A stretch of 64,000 bases of DNA from Anaerolineae bacterium (lineage in GTDB: Bacteria; Chloroflexota; Anaerolineae; Promineifilales; Promineifilaceae): NCBI GenBank assembly GCA_019637635.1, contig JAHBVI010000020.1, positions 1 through 64,000 on the forward strand. The letters are read 5' to 3'. The position numbers and the translations under genes were made by a program. Shown piece after piece: positions 34,586 to 42,274 of this stretch; position 1 is the first letter of the stretch, and each line of letters starts with the position of its first letter. Below the pieces are notes generated by a model that searched no databases, was not told the origin of the DNA, and saw nothing but the letters and a program-made list of their open reading frames with translations.

Positions 34586-35653
34586 TTATCCCCCGGTCAC
34601 GGCCGTGAGTACAATCAGCAAAATCCAGGCAATGTTGGCGTAAATGGCCAGCCAGCCCAGCCCACTGCCCAGGCTGGCGCGGGTGCGCCCACCGGCGTCC
34701 ACCGCCGCCCGCAAATTCATATACCAGGCCGCCTGCCGCGCCCGCGAAATGGCCTGAATGCCCAGGAATATAGCCGGGGCGATGCCCACCAGGGCACTGA
34801 GGCCAATTTTCAGCGGCGTCACCCAGGCTGCCAGTTTTTCCAGAAAGGGGAGCGAACTCTCATCCAGCAGTACCGGCAGCACCAGCACCAGGAACGGCAC
34901 CAGGCTCAGGGCCACAGCGACCAGACCATGCCTCAAGCTGGAACCGGCGGCCTGGCTGGCCCCGGTGCGCAATTCGGGCTGAACGGCTTCTAACGTCAAC
35001 GGCCGTCCACAATTCCCACAATACATACTGCCCTTCAAAATCGTCGCCTGGCAACCTTCACACACCTGCAAGTAGGCGGTGCGGTCGGTGAAAATGGCCG
35101 GGTCAATTTTGATCTCTACCATGCGATCTTGGGGATTTTTCACCAGCACGCCAGGGTTATCGGGAATGGGCATCCGCGCCAGGGCATTGGCTTCTTCAGC
35201 CGTTACCAGGGCGCTGCTCTCTGTTTCGCCGGCAGGGATCACGGCCGTGCCCGTATTACCGCTGCCCGGCAGCAAACTTTTCGCTTTTGTCACTAACTGG
35301 CTGCGCCGCGCCTGCCCTTCCGCCTGCCGCTGCATGTCAATCCACTGCATGGTGGCATTGGCGTGAACTTTGGAACCATCGCGCACATAGTTGCTCACCA
35401 GATTCAGGAAGTCATGGGCACGTCCGGGGTCGGGCGCTTCCACTTCCAACTGGCAGGTATCGGCAAACGGCCGTACCCGCACCGCCATCTCCTCTTTTTG
35501 CAGCCCCAATCGGCGCGTCACCGTAGCCACAATCACGCCGCTCTCCTCGTTGTACGCCTGCAACTTCGCGCCCATGTTCGCCAGCGCAAACAAACTGCTG
35601 CGCATGATAACGGTAGCGGTCACGGGGTACGGCCGTTCAATGACAATGCCCAT
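34586..35653 (-). CDS. Zinc-ribbon membrane protein of unknown function
   Basis: A protein of about 355 residues. The N-terminal 100 residues form a soluble domain (RPYPVTATVIMRSSLFALAN onward). A zinc ribbon follows at about residues 195-220 (CEGCQATILKGSMYCGNCGR, four Cys), and the C-terminus has three hydrophobic helices (LVAVALSLVPFLVLVLPVLL and IYANIAWILLIVLTAVTG). No catalytic motif is visible. The ATG at 35653 has GAGGAG 8 nt upstream; further upstream the frame reads through repeat DNA, so longer starts are unlikely. Confidence 0.75.
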   Translation of the reverse strand: MGIVIERPYPVTATVIMRSSLFALANMGAKLQAYNEESGVIVATVTRRLGLQKEEMAVRVRPFADTCQLEVEAPDPGRAHDFLNLVSNYVRDGSKVHANATMQWIDMQRQAEGQARRSQLVTKAKSLLPGSGNTGTAVIPAGETESSALVTAEEANALARMPIPDNPGVLVKNPQDRMVEIKIDPAIFTDRTAYLQVCEGCQATILKGSMYCGNCGRPLTLEAVQPELRTGASQAAGSSLRHGLVAVALSLVPFLVLVLPVLLDESSLPFLEKLAAWVTPLKIGLSALVGIAPAIFLGIQAISRARQAAWYMNLRAAVDAGGRTRASLGSGLGWLAIYANIAWILLIVLTAVTGG

Positions 35654-35683
35654 ATGAGTGTTCTCCTCACAGAAATTTAACGC

Positions 35684-35722
35684 AAAGGCGCAAAGAAGCA
35701 AAAGGCACGAAGAAAACGAGGC
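35684..35722. repeat. CGCAAAGGCGCAAAG-type intergenic repeat
   Basis: The spacer reads ACGCAAAGGCGCAAAGAAG, then CAAAAGGCACGAAGAAAACG, a tandem-word repeat often seen in environmental genomes. Farther on, CAAATCCGTTTCATCCGTG is another repeat word. Confidence 0.5.
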
Positions 35723-35807
35723 AAAGCAAGAGCCCACTTATCCGTGAGAATCGGTCAAATCCGTTTCATCCGTGTTTCAATTCTGAGTTCATCAATTGAC
35801 TAATATG

Positions 35808-36788
35808 CTAAACACGAGCGCGACGGCGCTTGCGTTCCTGGCTGGTCACGGCCGTGCCCTCTCCTTCCCCTCCTTCCGGCATTACCAATTGCTCGATGGG
35901 AATCTCGCCATGCAACGCTGCCGCCATGGCCCGAATGGTCTCTGGCGAACTGCCGCAGCAGGCGCCGATCAACTGCGCCCCCATCTGGTGTACGTGGTAA
36001 GCATAGCCCGCCATCACTTCCGGCGTACCATCATATTCCAGCGCACCGTTGCTGCCCCAGCGGGGAATACCGGCGTTGGCTTTGGCAATCAAAACCATCT
36101 CCGGGTCAACGGCGCGCATGGCGGCAATGGCAGCCATCGTGTCTGGCAGGTTGTTGCCACAATTGGCCCCCACCGCTGCCAGTTTCCATTCGCGCATCGT
36201 GGTGATCGCCTGTTCGGCCGTGACGCCCATCATGGTACGGCCGTTGGTGTCAAAACTGAGCGTGGCGGCAACCGGCTGTGAACAAACCAGCCGCACCCCT
36301 TCCACCGCCGCCCGTACTTCATCCAGATGGCTCATCGTCTCAATCCAGAAAATATCCACGCCGCCGTCGGCCAGCCCGCGCGCCTGCTCGGCAAACGCGG
36401 CGCGACACTCCGCAAAGGTCATGCTGCCCAGCGGTTCCAGCAGTTCCCCGGTTGGCCCCATCGAACCGGCCACCAGCACGGGATGGGAGACAACATCAGC
36501 CGCCCGGCGCGCATTTTCCGCCGCCGCCTTGTTCAATTCATATACCCGGTCCTGTAAATCATGCAATTTCAGCCGGTAGCGCGTGCCGCCAAACGAATTG
36601 GTCAATATCACCTGCGAGCCGGCGGCAATGTAGCGCCGATGCACTTCCTGAATACGCTTTGGATGTTCCACATTCCACAACTCCGGCGCGCCACCCTGCT
36701 CCAGCCCCCTGGCAAACAACATCGTGCCCATGGCCCCGTCCAGAATCAGGTAATCTTGTGTAGTGAGTTGTTTTTGTAAGACGTTCAC
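35808..36788 (-). CDS. Homocysteine S-methyltransferase family protein (corrinoid-linked)
   Basis: A 326-residue TIM-barrel protein of the Hcy-methyltransferase family. The barrel opens YLILDGAMGTMLFARGLEQG; the zinc-binding Cys residues are in AAVGANCGNNLPD and QLIGACCGSSPETI, which match the C and CC ligands of the family. It is encoded after the corrinoid protein on the same strand, so it probably moves a methyl group from the methyl-corrinoid to homocysteine or a related thiol. The hairpin at 36801-36870 lies between the two genes. A short basic tail (SQERKRRRARV) is unusual. Confidence 0.85.
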   Translation of the reverse strand: MNVLQKQLTTQDYLILDGAMGTMLFARGLEQGGAPELWNVEHPKRIQEVHRRYIAAGSQVILTNSFGGTRYRLKLHDLQDRVYELNKAAAENARRAADVVSHPVLVAGSMGPTGELLEPLGSMTFAECRAAFAEQARGLADGGVDIFWIETMSHLDEVRAAVEGVRLVCSQPVAATLSFDTNGRTMMGVTAEQAITTMREWKLAAVGANCGNNLPDTMAAIAAMRAVDPEMVLIAKANAGIPRWGSNGALEYDGTPEVMAGYAYHVHQMGAQLIGACCGSSPETIRAMAAALHGEIPIEQLVMPEGGEGEGTAVTSQERKRRRARV

Positions 36789-36800
36789 TTATTCTCTGAA

Positions 36801-36870
36801 GTGAGCGGTAAGCAGTTAGCGGTTAGCAGTATAGAGCCAACTGCTCACTGCTAACCGCTCACTGCTTACT
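36801..36870. repeat. GCGGTTAGCAGT-type hairpin
   Basis: GTGAGCGGTAAGCAGTTAGC and GGTTAGCAGT (36801-36830) face CTGCTCACTGCTAACCGCTC and ACTGCTTAC (36841-36870). TATTTTTGATC follows on the right. It is an imperfect hairpin between the corrinoid and methyltransferase genes. Confidence 0.65.
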
Positions 36871-37551
36871 ATTTTTGATCAGCATAAACTTCTTCGCCGT
36901 CTCCACAGCAATGGCGGCATCGCGGCAGTAGGCGTCGGCCTCGATGTCTTCGGCGAAGGCTTCGTTCAACGGCGCGCCGCCCACCAGGACGATAATGTCC
37001 TGGCGAATGCCCTCGTCTTTGAGTGCCTGAATGACCACACGCATATAGGGCATGGTGGTCGTCAGCAGGGCGCTCATGCCCAGGATGTCTGGCTGGTGTT
37101 CGTGGATGGCGTTCAGGTATTTGTCGGCCGAATTGTTGATGCCCAGGTCAATCACTTCAAAACCGGCGCCTTCCATCATCATGCCCACCAGGTTCTTGCC
37201 GATGTCGTGAATATCCCCTTTGACGGTGCCGATGACCATTTTGCCAATGCGGGGTGCGCCGGTTTCGGCCAGCAACGGCCGTAAAATTGCCATACCCGCC
37301 TTCATTGCCTTGGCCGCCATCAGCACTTCCGGCACAAAGAGGATGCCATCGCGGAAATCTATGCCCACGATGTCCATGCCCGCCACAAGCCCACCGGTCA
37401 AAATATCATACGGCGTGTACCCCCTGGACAGCGCCTCATGCACCTCTTCCTCAATCTCGGCCGCATACCCGTCATACAAATCCTCGTGCATCAACTCATA
37501 CAACTCTTCTTTGGAAAGCTCAGACAGGATAATTTCTTCTTCGTCGCTCAT
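36859..37551 (-). CDS. Corrinoid (cobalamin-binding) methyltransferase protein
   Basis: A 230-residue two-domain corrinoid carrier of the MtbC/MttC/MtgC type. A helical cap domain comes first (YDGYAAEIEEEVHEALSRGY, with GILFVPEVLMAAKAMKAGM). The Rossmann-like B12 domain follows, with the lower-ligand signature GTVKGDIHDIGKNLVGMMM (DxHxxG). The cobalt-bound B12 shuttles the methyl group from an MttB-type methyltransferase to the second methyltransferase. It sits between the Hcy-methyltransferase gene and a GxxExxY cassette that separates it from the corrinoid reactivator gene. Confidence 0.93.
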   Translation of the reverse strand: MSDEEEIILSELSKEELYELMHEDLYDGYAAEIEEEVHEALSRGYTPYDILTGGLVAGMDIVGIDFRDGILFVPEVLMAAKAMKAGMAILRPLLAETGAPRIGKMVIGTVKGDIHDIGKNLVGMMMEGAGFEVIDLGINNSADKYLNAIHEHQPDILGMSALLTTTMPYMRVVIQALKDEGIRQDIIVLVGGAPLNEAFAEDIEADAYCRDAAIAVETAKKFMLIKNSKQ

Positions 37552-37583
37552 ATATCCACCTCATCAGGATTACAACAATTTTT

Positions 37584-38079
37584 ACCACAGAGACACAGAG
37601 ACACAGAGAGAATCAATAAAACGTGTTGATTTGTTAATCAGTAACTCCATTGAGCATCCGTTTGACACCTTTAGTTAACAACGGCACATTGAAGTTGATC
37701 AGAAGACCGGCGGGGCAGCCGGTAAGTTTTAAGTAGGTCAAGAGCTGCGCCTCATGGATGGGCAGCAGGGCAAAGACCGATTTAAGTTCAACTACAATCA
37801 GATCGGCAACTAGAAAATCAATCTTTAGATCAGCACCTACTTCATGGCCTTTGTATATTAACGATACCGGTTTCTGCCGCTCAAAAGGTAGTCTCTGCAA
37901 TTTCAGTTCAACGGCCATGCAATCTTCGTAAACGGACTCAAGTAATCCTGGCCCAAACGCCTTGTGAACTTCAACGGCCGCCCCAATAATCTTGCCGGTC
38001 AAATCATTGATTCTTAGCTTTTCAGATCGCGCAATATTCACTTCACACCCTCCTCTCTGTGCCTCTGTGTCTCTGTGGT
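37584..38079. mobile_element. GxxExxY cassette bounded by 27-bp inverted repeats
   Basis: CACAGAGACACAGAGACACA sits within the left terminus 37584-37610; its reverse complement forms the right terminus 38053-38079, with 26 of 27 positions matching. Between them lies one gene, the GxxExxY protein. The unit is about 500 bp. It sits in the corrinoid operon, between the reactivator stop (38095) and the corrinoid-protein start (37551). No transposase is present, so movement would have to be in trans. Confidence 0.75.
37634..38041 (-). CDS. GxxExxY protein
   Basis: A 135-residue protein with the family signature as GLLESVY in HKAFGPGLLESVYEDCMAVE. It also has a PD-(D/E)xK-like core: LKIDFLVADLIVVELKSV contains the spaced Asp and Glu-x-Lys of such nucleases. 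The GTG at 38041 is chosen because GGAGGG lies exactly 6 nt upstream; earlier in-frame starts would translate the terminal repeat (giving HRDTEAQR), an artefact common in databases. The length fits the family (about 130). The function is unknown; a nuclease role is inferred from fold. Confidence 0.82.
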   Translation of the reverse strand: MNIARSEKLRINDLTGKIIGAAVEVHKAFGPGLLESVYEDCMAVELKLQRLPFERQKPVSLIYKGHEVGADLKIDFLVADLIVVELKSVFALLPIHEAQLLTYLKLTGCPAGLLINFNVPLLTKGVKRMLNGVTD

Positions 38080-38094
38080 GGACTTGATTCGTCA

Positions 38095-40146
38095 TCAACG
38101 ATTACGTCGCCGGGAACGTGTTCTCTGGACATGGGAATCCATCTCCGGCAACAATCCATGTAAATGCGGAAGTGGGTCGCGGGCGTGGGGCAGGTGCAAG
38201 GCGGCCACAAATTCGTCCTGGAAGTTGGGGTGTACGGCCGTTTCCAGATACGTTACCTCTTTGGCCACCCGTTGCCCTTCCAACCGCTTCTCCCGGTTCA
38301 GCAGGGCAATTCTGGCCCCGTCGCCGGCGGCATTGCCCACGGCCGTAACCCGCGCCAGGTCACAATCAGGAATCAGCCCCAACAGCATGGCATACTGCGG
38401 GTCAATATAGCTGCCAAACGCCCCCGCCAACAAAATACGGTCTACGCGCTCAACGCCGACTCGCTGCATCAACAATTTGCAGCCCGCGTAAAGCGCCGCC
38501 TTCGCCAACTGGATATTGCGCACGTCGTCCTGCGTTACCAGGATGGGCTGATGGTTGGCGGTCTGTTCGGCCGTGGCCAGAATATAGGCCCCCTTACGGC
38601 CGTGCCACTGCATTCTTGAGTGGTCGGTCATGGTGGGGTTGAAACGGCCGTCGGGCATTAAAATGCCCACTACAAACAGTTCCGCCACTACCTCAATAAT
38701 GCCTGAGCCACAAATGCCCGCCGCCAGATGCACAGGCTGTGCTTCCAGCACGGCCTCGCCCACTGGCCACGCATCCGACCATCGCTCTTCACCAATCACC
38801 CGGAAGCGGGCGATCTTCGTCTCCGGGTCAATCCGCACCCGCTCAATCGCCCCCGGCGCGGCCCGCATCCCGTAGCTAATTTGCGCCCCTTCAAAGGCTG
38901 GCCCGGTAGGGCTGGAGGCGCTGAACAGCCGTTCCCGATTGCCCAACACAATCTCAGCATTGGTGCCCACATCCACAATCAGCATCATCTCGTCCTGATG
39001 GTACGGCTCTTCGGCCAACAGCACGGCTACATTATCCGCACCCACGTGCCCCGCTTCGGCGGGCAGGATGTGGACGTTGGCCGCTTTGTGCAGGCGCAAG
39101 CCTAACTCCCGCGCTTTCACATCCATCGCTTCCCGGTTCGCCAGGGCAAATGGCGCACCGCCCAACTCCTGCGGGTTAATGCCCAGGAAAATGTGCATCA
39201 TGGTGGTGTTGCCCACCACCACCATCTCGTGAATATCGCGGCTTTGTAGACCGGACTCCCTGACTGCCCGCGCCGCGAGTTTGTTGAGGGTTTCGATGAC
39301 GGCCGTGTGCATCTTCTCCAGCCCATCCTTGTGCGTCATGGCATAGGAGACGCGGCTCATCAAATCTTCGCCATAGGCCACCTGCGGGTTCATGGTGGAT
39401 TCGGTCGCCAGAATGGCCCCGGTGCGCAAATCGCACAAATGCCCGGCAATGGTCGTGCTACCAATGTCCACCGCCAGCCCGTAAATACCCTCATGGTAGC
39501 CGGGCAGCACGTCAATCACCTCCCGGTCTTGCCAGAGGATGACGGTCACTTTCCATTTGCCTGCCCGCAGCCTCTCCTGCAATTTGCGCAAGGCCAGCAG
39601 GTCAATGGTCAATTCCGTCAACTGCCACTGCCGCGCCAGCGCTGCTTGCAGCCGCCCCCAATCGCCACGATGCTCGCCCAACTCCGCCTCGTCCACTTCT
39701 ACATACACCTGGCGAATGGCCGGATTGACTTCAATGGCCCGCTCCGTGGCCGATTTGCGGATGACCTGTTTGTGCGCCCGGCTCTCTTCGGGCACAAAGA
39801 CCAGCACATCCCCGGTCACATACGCCGAGCAGGCCAGACGGCAAGCGCCGTTTTCGCCCAGCCGTTGTAGCAGGGTGACCTCGTCTTCACCCGGCGGCGT
39901 CAGGTGGTCGGCGGTGGAAGTGATGGCGTGTTTGTCGAAACGGCCGTGTTCCACCACCACCTTGCACTTACCACAAGTCAAACGGCCGCCACAAATGCTC
40001 TCAATTTCCACCCCCACCTGCCGCGCCGCCTCCAGCAGCGATTGGCCCGGCGTGACCCGGCCCCGCCGCCCGGCCGGCATGAAGATGACGAGAGGGTTTT
40101 GGTCGGTAATCGGTAAGCGGTTATCGGTCATCGGTAGGGAGATCAC
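38095..40146 (-). CDS. Ferredoxin-ASKHA corrinoid reactivation protein (RACo/DUF4445-like)
   Basis: A protein of about 683 residues. The N-terminal 2Fe-2S domain shows CGGRLTCGKC with further Cys in CRLACSA. A linker follows, then an ASKHA-fold ATPase region (YGLAVDIGSTTIAGHLCDLR, MMLIVDVGTNAEIVLGN, LLAGAFGSYIDPQYAML). This matches RACo- and RamA-like proteins, which use ATP and an electron to restore inactive Co(II) corrinoid to Co(I). The predicted N-terminus (MTDNRLPITD) is encoded by CGGTAATCGG-type repeat words, so the natural start is uncertain; the conserved part begins at PLVIFMPAGRRG. An internal ATG may be used. Confidence 0.88.
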   Translation of the reverse strand: MISLPMTDNRLPITDQNPLVIFMPAGRRGRVTPGQSLLEAARQVGVEIESICGGRLTCGKCKVVVEHGRFDKHAITSTADHLTPPGEDEVTLLQRLGENGACRLACSAYVTGDVLVFVPEESRAHKQVIRKSATERAIEVNPAIRQVYVEVDEAELGEHRGDWGRLQAALARQWQLTELTIDLLALRKLQERLRAGKWKVTVILWQDREVIDVLPGYHEGIYGLAVDIGSTTIAGHLCDLRTGAILATESTMNPQVAYGEDLMSRVSYAMTHKDGLEKMHTAVIETLNKLAARAVRESGLQSRDIHEMVVVGNTTMMHIFLGINPQELGGAPFALANREAMDVKARELGLRLHKAANVHILPAEAGHVGADNVAVLLAEEPYHQDEMMLIVDVGTNAEIVLGNRERLFSASSPTGPAFEGAQISYGMRAAPGAIERVRIDPETKIARFRVIGEERWSDAWPVGEAVLEAQPVHLAAGICGSGIIEVVAELFVVGILMPDGRFNPTMTDHSRMQWHGRKGAYILATAEQTANHQPILVTQDDVRNIQLAKAALYAGCKLLMQRVGVERVDRILLAGAFGSYIDPQYAMLLGLIPDCDLARVTAVGNAAGDGARIALLNREKRLEGQRVAKEVTYLETAVHPNFQDEFVAALHLPHARDPLPHLHGLLPEMDSHVQRTRSRRRNR
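40099..40136. repeat. CGGTAATCGGTTATCGG tandem words at the start of the reactivator gene
   Basis: GTCGGTAATCGGTAAGCGG, then TTATCGGTCATCGGTAG, overlaps the proposed first codons of the corrinoid reactivator gene. A related word run lies at about 3299-3328. Confidence 0.6.
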
Positions 40147-40266
40147 AACCAGTGTCAGGGGAAAATTTCAAAATAATCACAATGCGCAGGTCGGATAATG
40201 CGGTTGTTTTCCGTATTTCTTCAAGATCGCATCAGCTACTATAGCACCCCTAAATGAGTTGTGAAT

Positions 40267-40314
40267 GGAGGGAAGGCTTTAGCCGATGCGTGGTTCGCCT
40301 AAAGGCTCCCCTCC
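40267..40314. repeat. GGAGGGAAGGCTTTAGCC imperfect hairpin
   Basis: GGAGGGAAGGCTTTAGCC (40267-40284) faces CCTAAAGGCTCCCCTCC (40298-40314). The arms are an imperfect inverted repeat. It lies upstream of the reactivator gene, in a 194-bp spacer with no other visible feature. Confidence 0.55.
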
Positions 40315-40340
40315 GACTGTCCACATTTCAGATAGGGTCA

Positions 40341-40550
40341 CTATATCTCACGTACATTTTCGGATGTATGCGTGGGGCCACTGCTAAACATACCAGCGAC
40401 TCCTAACAAGAACTTGGTGCCACTCTGCTTTCTGACTAAGGCTACTTGACTGGTACGAGTCTCAAATTCATTAACCCACTCCCGAAATAGCTGAAGATCA
40501 TCAGGGGGCAACTGTTCTACTTCCCTTTTTAGTTGTTCAATTTTTGTCAT
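40341..40550 (-). CDS. Small antitoxin-like protein (69 aa)
   Basis: A 69-residue protein whose N-terminus (KIEQLKREVEQLPPDDLQLF then REWVNEFE) matches short antitoxins of the DUF2281/RelB-like kind, and whose tail AGMFSSGPTHTSENV resembles antitoxin C-termini (GMFSSG). No toxin gene is beside it, so it is an orphan or remnant. The ATG at 40550 has GGAG 6-7 nt upstream. It lies between the 'virulence factor' gene and the reactivator gene, again breaking the operon. Confidence 0.6.
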   Translation of the reverse strand: MTKIEQLKREVEQLPPDDLQLFREWVNEFETRTSQVALVRKQSGTKFLLGVAGMFSSGPTHTSENVREI

Positions 40551-40607
40551 CTTTAACTCCTTAACGCATAGACCAGATTTTGACATGCCCCGATTGTACA
40601 GGGGATG

Positions 40608-40913
40608 TCAAATGGGTGGGTTTTGCTGGATTTTCACGGCCGTGCCCCGCCAATCAATCGTCTCATACTGCCTATCCAACTCGGCCACTACCGCTGCCAC
40701 CACTTCCTCCGGCGAGCCATCCCGCTCTTGTGGTTCGCTCCAGGCAAAACCATCCAGGTACGCATCCGTGCCCGTCAGCCCGGCGGCCATGGCCGCACTG
40801 TCAATGCCCGCCTGAAAGCGCGGCGGCAACTCCCGGCTCACCCGGTCGCGCCGCCCCCCGGCCCGCACCTGAATGGGAATATTATGCCAATAAAGAATTT
40901 GATAGGTCGTCAT
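40608..40913 (-). CDS. 'Virulence factor' domain protein (PF13769-like)
   Basis: A 101-residue protein with YQILYWHNIPIQVRAGGRRD, SRELPPRFQAGIDSAAMAAG and DAYLDGFAWSE, the conserved segments of proteins labelled virulence factor in Pfam. Despite the name, I recall such genes next to MttB, DUF1638 and corrinoid genes in many non-pathogens, so an accessory role in methylated-amine metabolism is more likely. No catalytic residues are evident. It lies between the iron alcohol dehydrogenase and reactivator genes. Confidence 0.75.
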   Translation of the reverse strand: MTTYQILYWHNIPIQVRAGGRRDRVSRELPPRFQAGIDSAAMAAGLTGTDAYLDGFAWSEPQERDGSPEEVVAAVVAELDRQYETIDWRGTAVKIQQNPPI

Positions 40914-41032
40914 AGGTTGACAACGGCTTGGCAGGATTTGCGGATTTTATTTCTTCGACAACTGTTTATCCGACTATCCTGTAAATCCGTGTTCTGTGGC
41001 TTTTGAAAATAAGATTTGTCAGTCAATCCGGG

Positions 41033-42196
41033 CTACTTCCCCAAATCAAAAGTGCGTTGGTAAACCTGCACGTAGCCCTGGTAGTTGATGTCGCGGGGAT
41101 TGCCGATGGTTTGCGGGTCGTTGGCAGCCAGTTCGGCCAGCAAGGGGATGTCGTCTTCGTGAAAGCCCAGTTCTTGCAGGGTGGGGATGCCTACGTCGGC
41201 GGTGAGACGGTACACGGCCGTCACCGCCCGTTCCGCCGCTTCCCAAATGGACAACCCACGAATGTCCTCGCCCAACGCCTGGGCAATGCGGGCAAAGCGT
41301 TGTGGTTCACCCATATAGTTGTACTCCATCACCGGGCCGAGTAAACGGGCGGTGATGGCCCCATGGGGCACGTCGCGCACGCCACCGGCCGTCTGGCTCA
41401 TGGCATGGGCCGCGCCCGCGCTGGCCACACCATAGGCCATGCCGCCCAAGGCCGCGGCCATGCTCATCTTGTAACGCGCCTCCTGGTTCTGCCCCTGGGC
41501 ATAGGCGATGCGCAGGTATTGGCCGACGTACTCCATCGCCAGCAGCGCCACCGCATCCGTAAAGGGTTGGGCGTAGGCCATGGTGTAACATTCGATGGCG
41601 TGCGCCAGGGCATCCATGCCCGTGCCCGCCGTGATGTGCCCCGGCAGCGCCAGCGTCAGCAGCGGGTCAATCAGGGCCACGTGTGCGCCAATCAGCGGCG
41701 TACCGCCGACGTTGTACTTGATTTTGCGCTCCGGGTCGGTGATGACCGACCAGAGGGTGACTTCGCTGCCCGTCCCGGCAGTGGTAGGAATGGCAATCAT
41801 CGGCGGAATACGCTTTGTCACCGGATTGGGATCGGCCCATTCGTATTGGCGGATGGAACCGCCCTGCACGGCCGTAACCCCAATCGCTTTGGCCGCATCC
41901 ATGGGGCTGCCCCCGCCCAGGCCAATCAACCCGTCGCAGTCCGATTCCCGGTACACGGCCGTGCCCCCATCCACCAGGGCAATCGGCGGGTTCGGCACCA
42001 CGTCGGCAAACAGCACATAATCCAGGCCCGCCCGCCGTAGCTGGCCGGTGACTTCATTCACCACACCCGCCGCTACTAAACCTTTATCGGTGACGAGCAA
42101 CGGCCGTTTCACGCCCAACGCCCGCAATTCCTCCGCCAACCCCGCCAGCACCCCCGGCCCGTGTGTGATCTTGGTAGGAAATTCAAATGATTGCAC
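41033..42196 (-). CDS. Iron-containing alcohol dehydrogenase
   Basis: A 387-residue group III alcohol dehydrogenase. Nucleotide binding is shown by DGLIGLGGGSPMDAAKAIG. Metal ligands lie in PGHITAGTGMDALAHAIECY (Asp and His) and in VRDVPHGAITARLL (His), with a later His nearby. It oxidises or reduces an alcohol/aldehyde with NAD(P), possibly choline-derived or formaldehyde-linked in this cluster; that is inference. The GTG at 42196 is preferred: CGGAG lies 7 nt upstream, and longer starts would include hairpin DNA. Confidence 0.88.
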   Translation of the reverse strand: MQSFEFPTKITHGPGVLAGLAEELRALGVKRPLLVTDKGLVAAGVVNEVTGQLRRAGLDYVLFADVVPNPPIALVDGGTAVYRESDCDGLIGLGGGSPMDAAKAIGVTAVQGGSIRQYEWADPNPVTKRIPPMIAIPTTAGTGSEVTLWSVITDPERKIKYNVGGTPLIGAHVALIDPLLTLALPGHITAGTGMDALAHAIECYTMAYAQPFTDAVALLAMEYVGQYLRIAYAQGQNQEARYKMSMAAALGGMAYGVASAGAAHAMSQTAGGVRDVPHGAITARLLGPVMEYNYMGEPQRFARIAQALGEDIRGLSIWEAAERAVTAVYRLTADVGIPTLQELGFHEDDIPLLAELAANDPQTIGNPRDINYQGYVQVYQRTFDLGK

Positions 42197-42214
42197 TGTG
42201 TTTCTCCGAAGAAG

Positions 42215-42274
42215 CGTGATGCGTGATACGTGATGCGTGACAAGGGGTTCACGCATCACGTATCACGCATCACG
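42215..42274. repeat. 26-bp perfect hairpin of GTGATGCGTGA words
   Basis: A 26-bp arm at 42215-42240 (opening CGTGATGCGTGATACGTGAT) is perfectly complementary to 42249-42274, with an 8-nt loop. It separates the permease and alcohol dehydrogenase genes and is the longest perfect hairpin found. Confidence 0.9.

Noticed and set aside
36789..40340. Cobalamin riboswitch upstream of the corrinoid genes
   Set aside because: The spacers hold repeats and hairpins, but I could not recognise the conserved B12-box core; a covariance search would be decisive.
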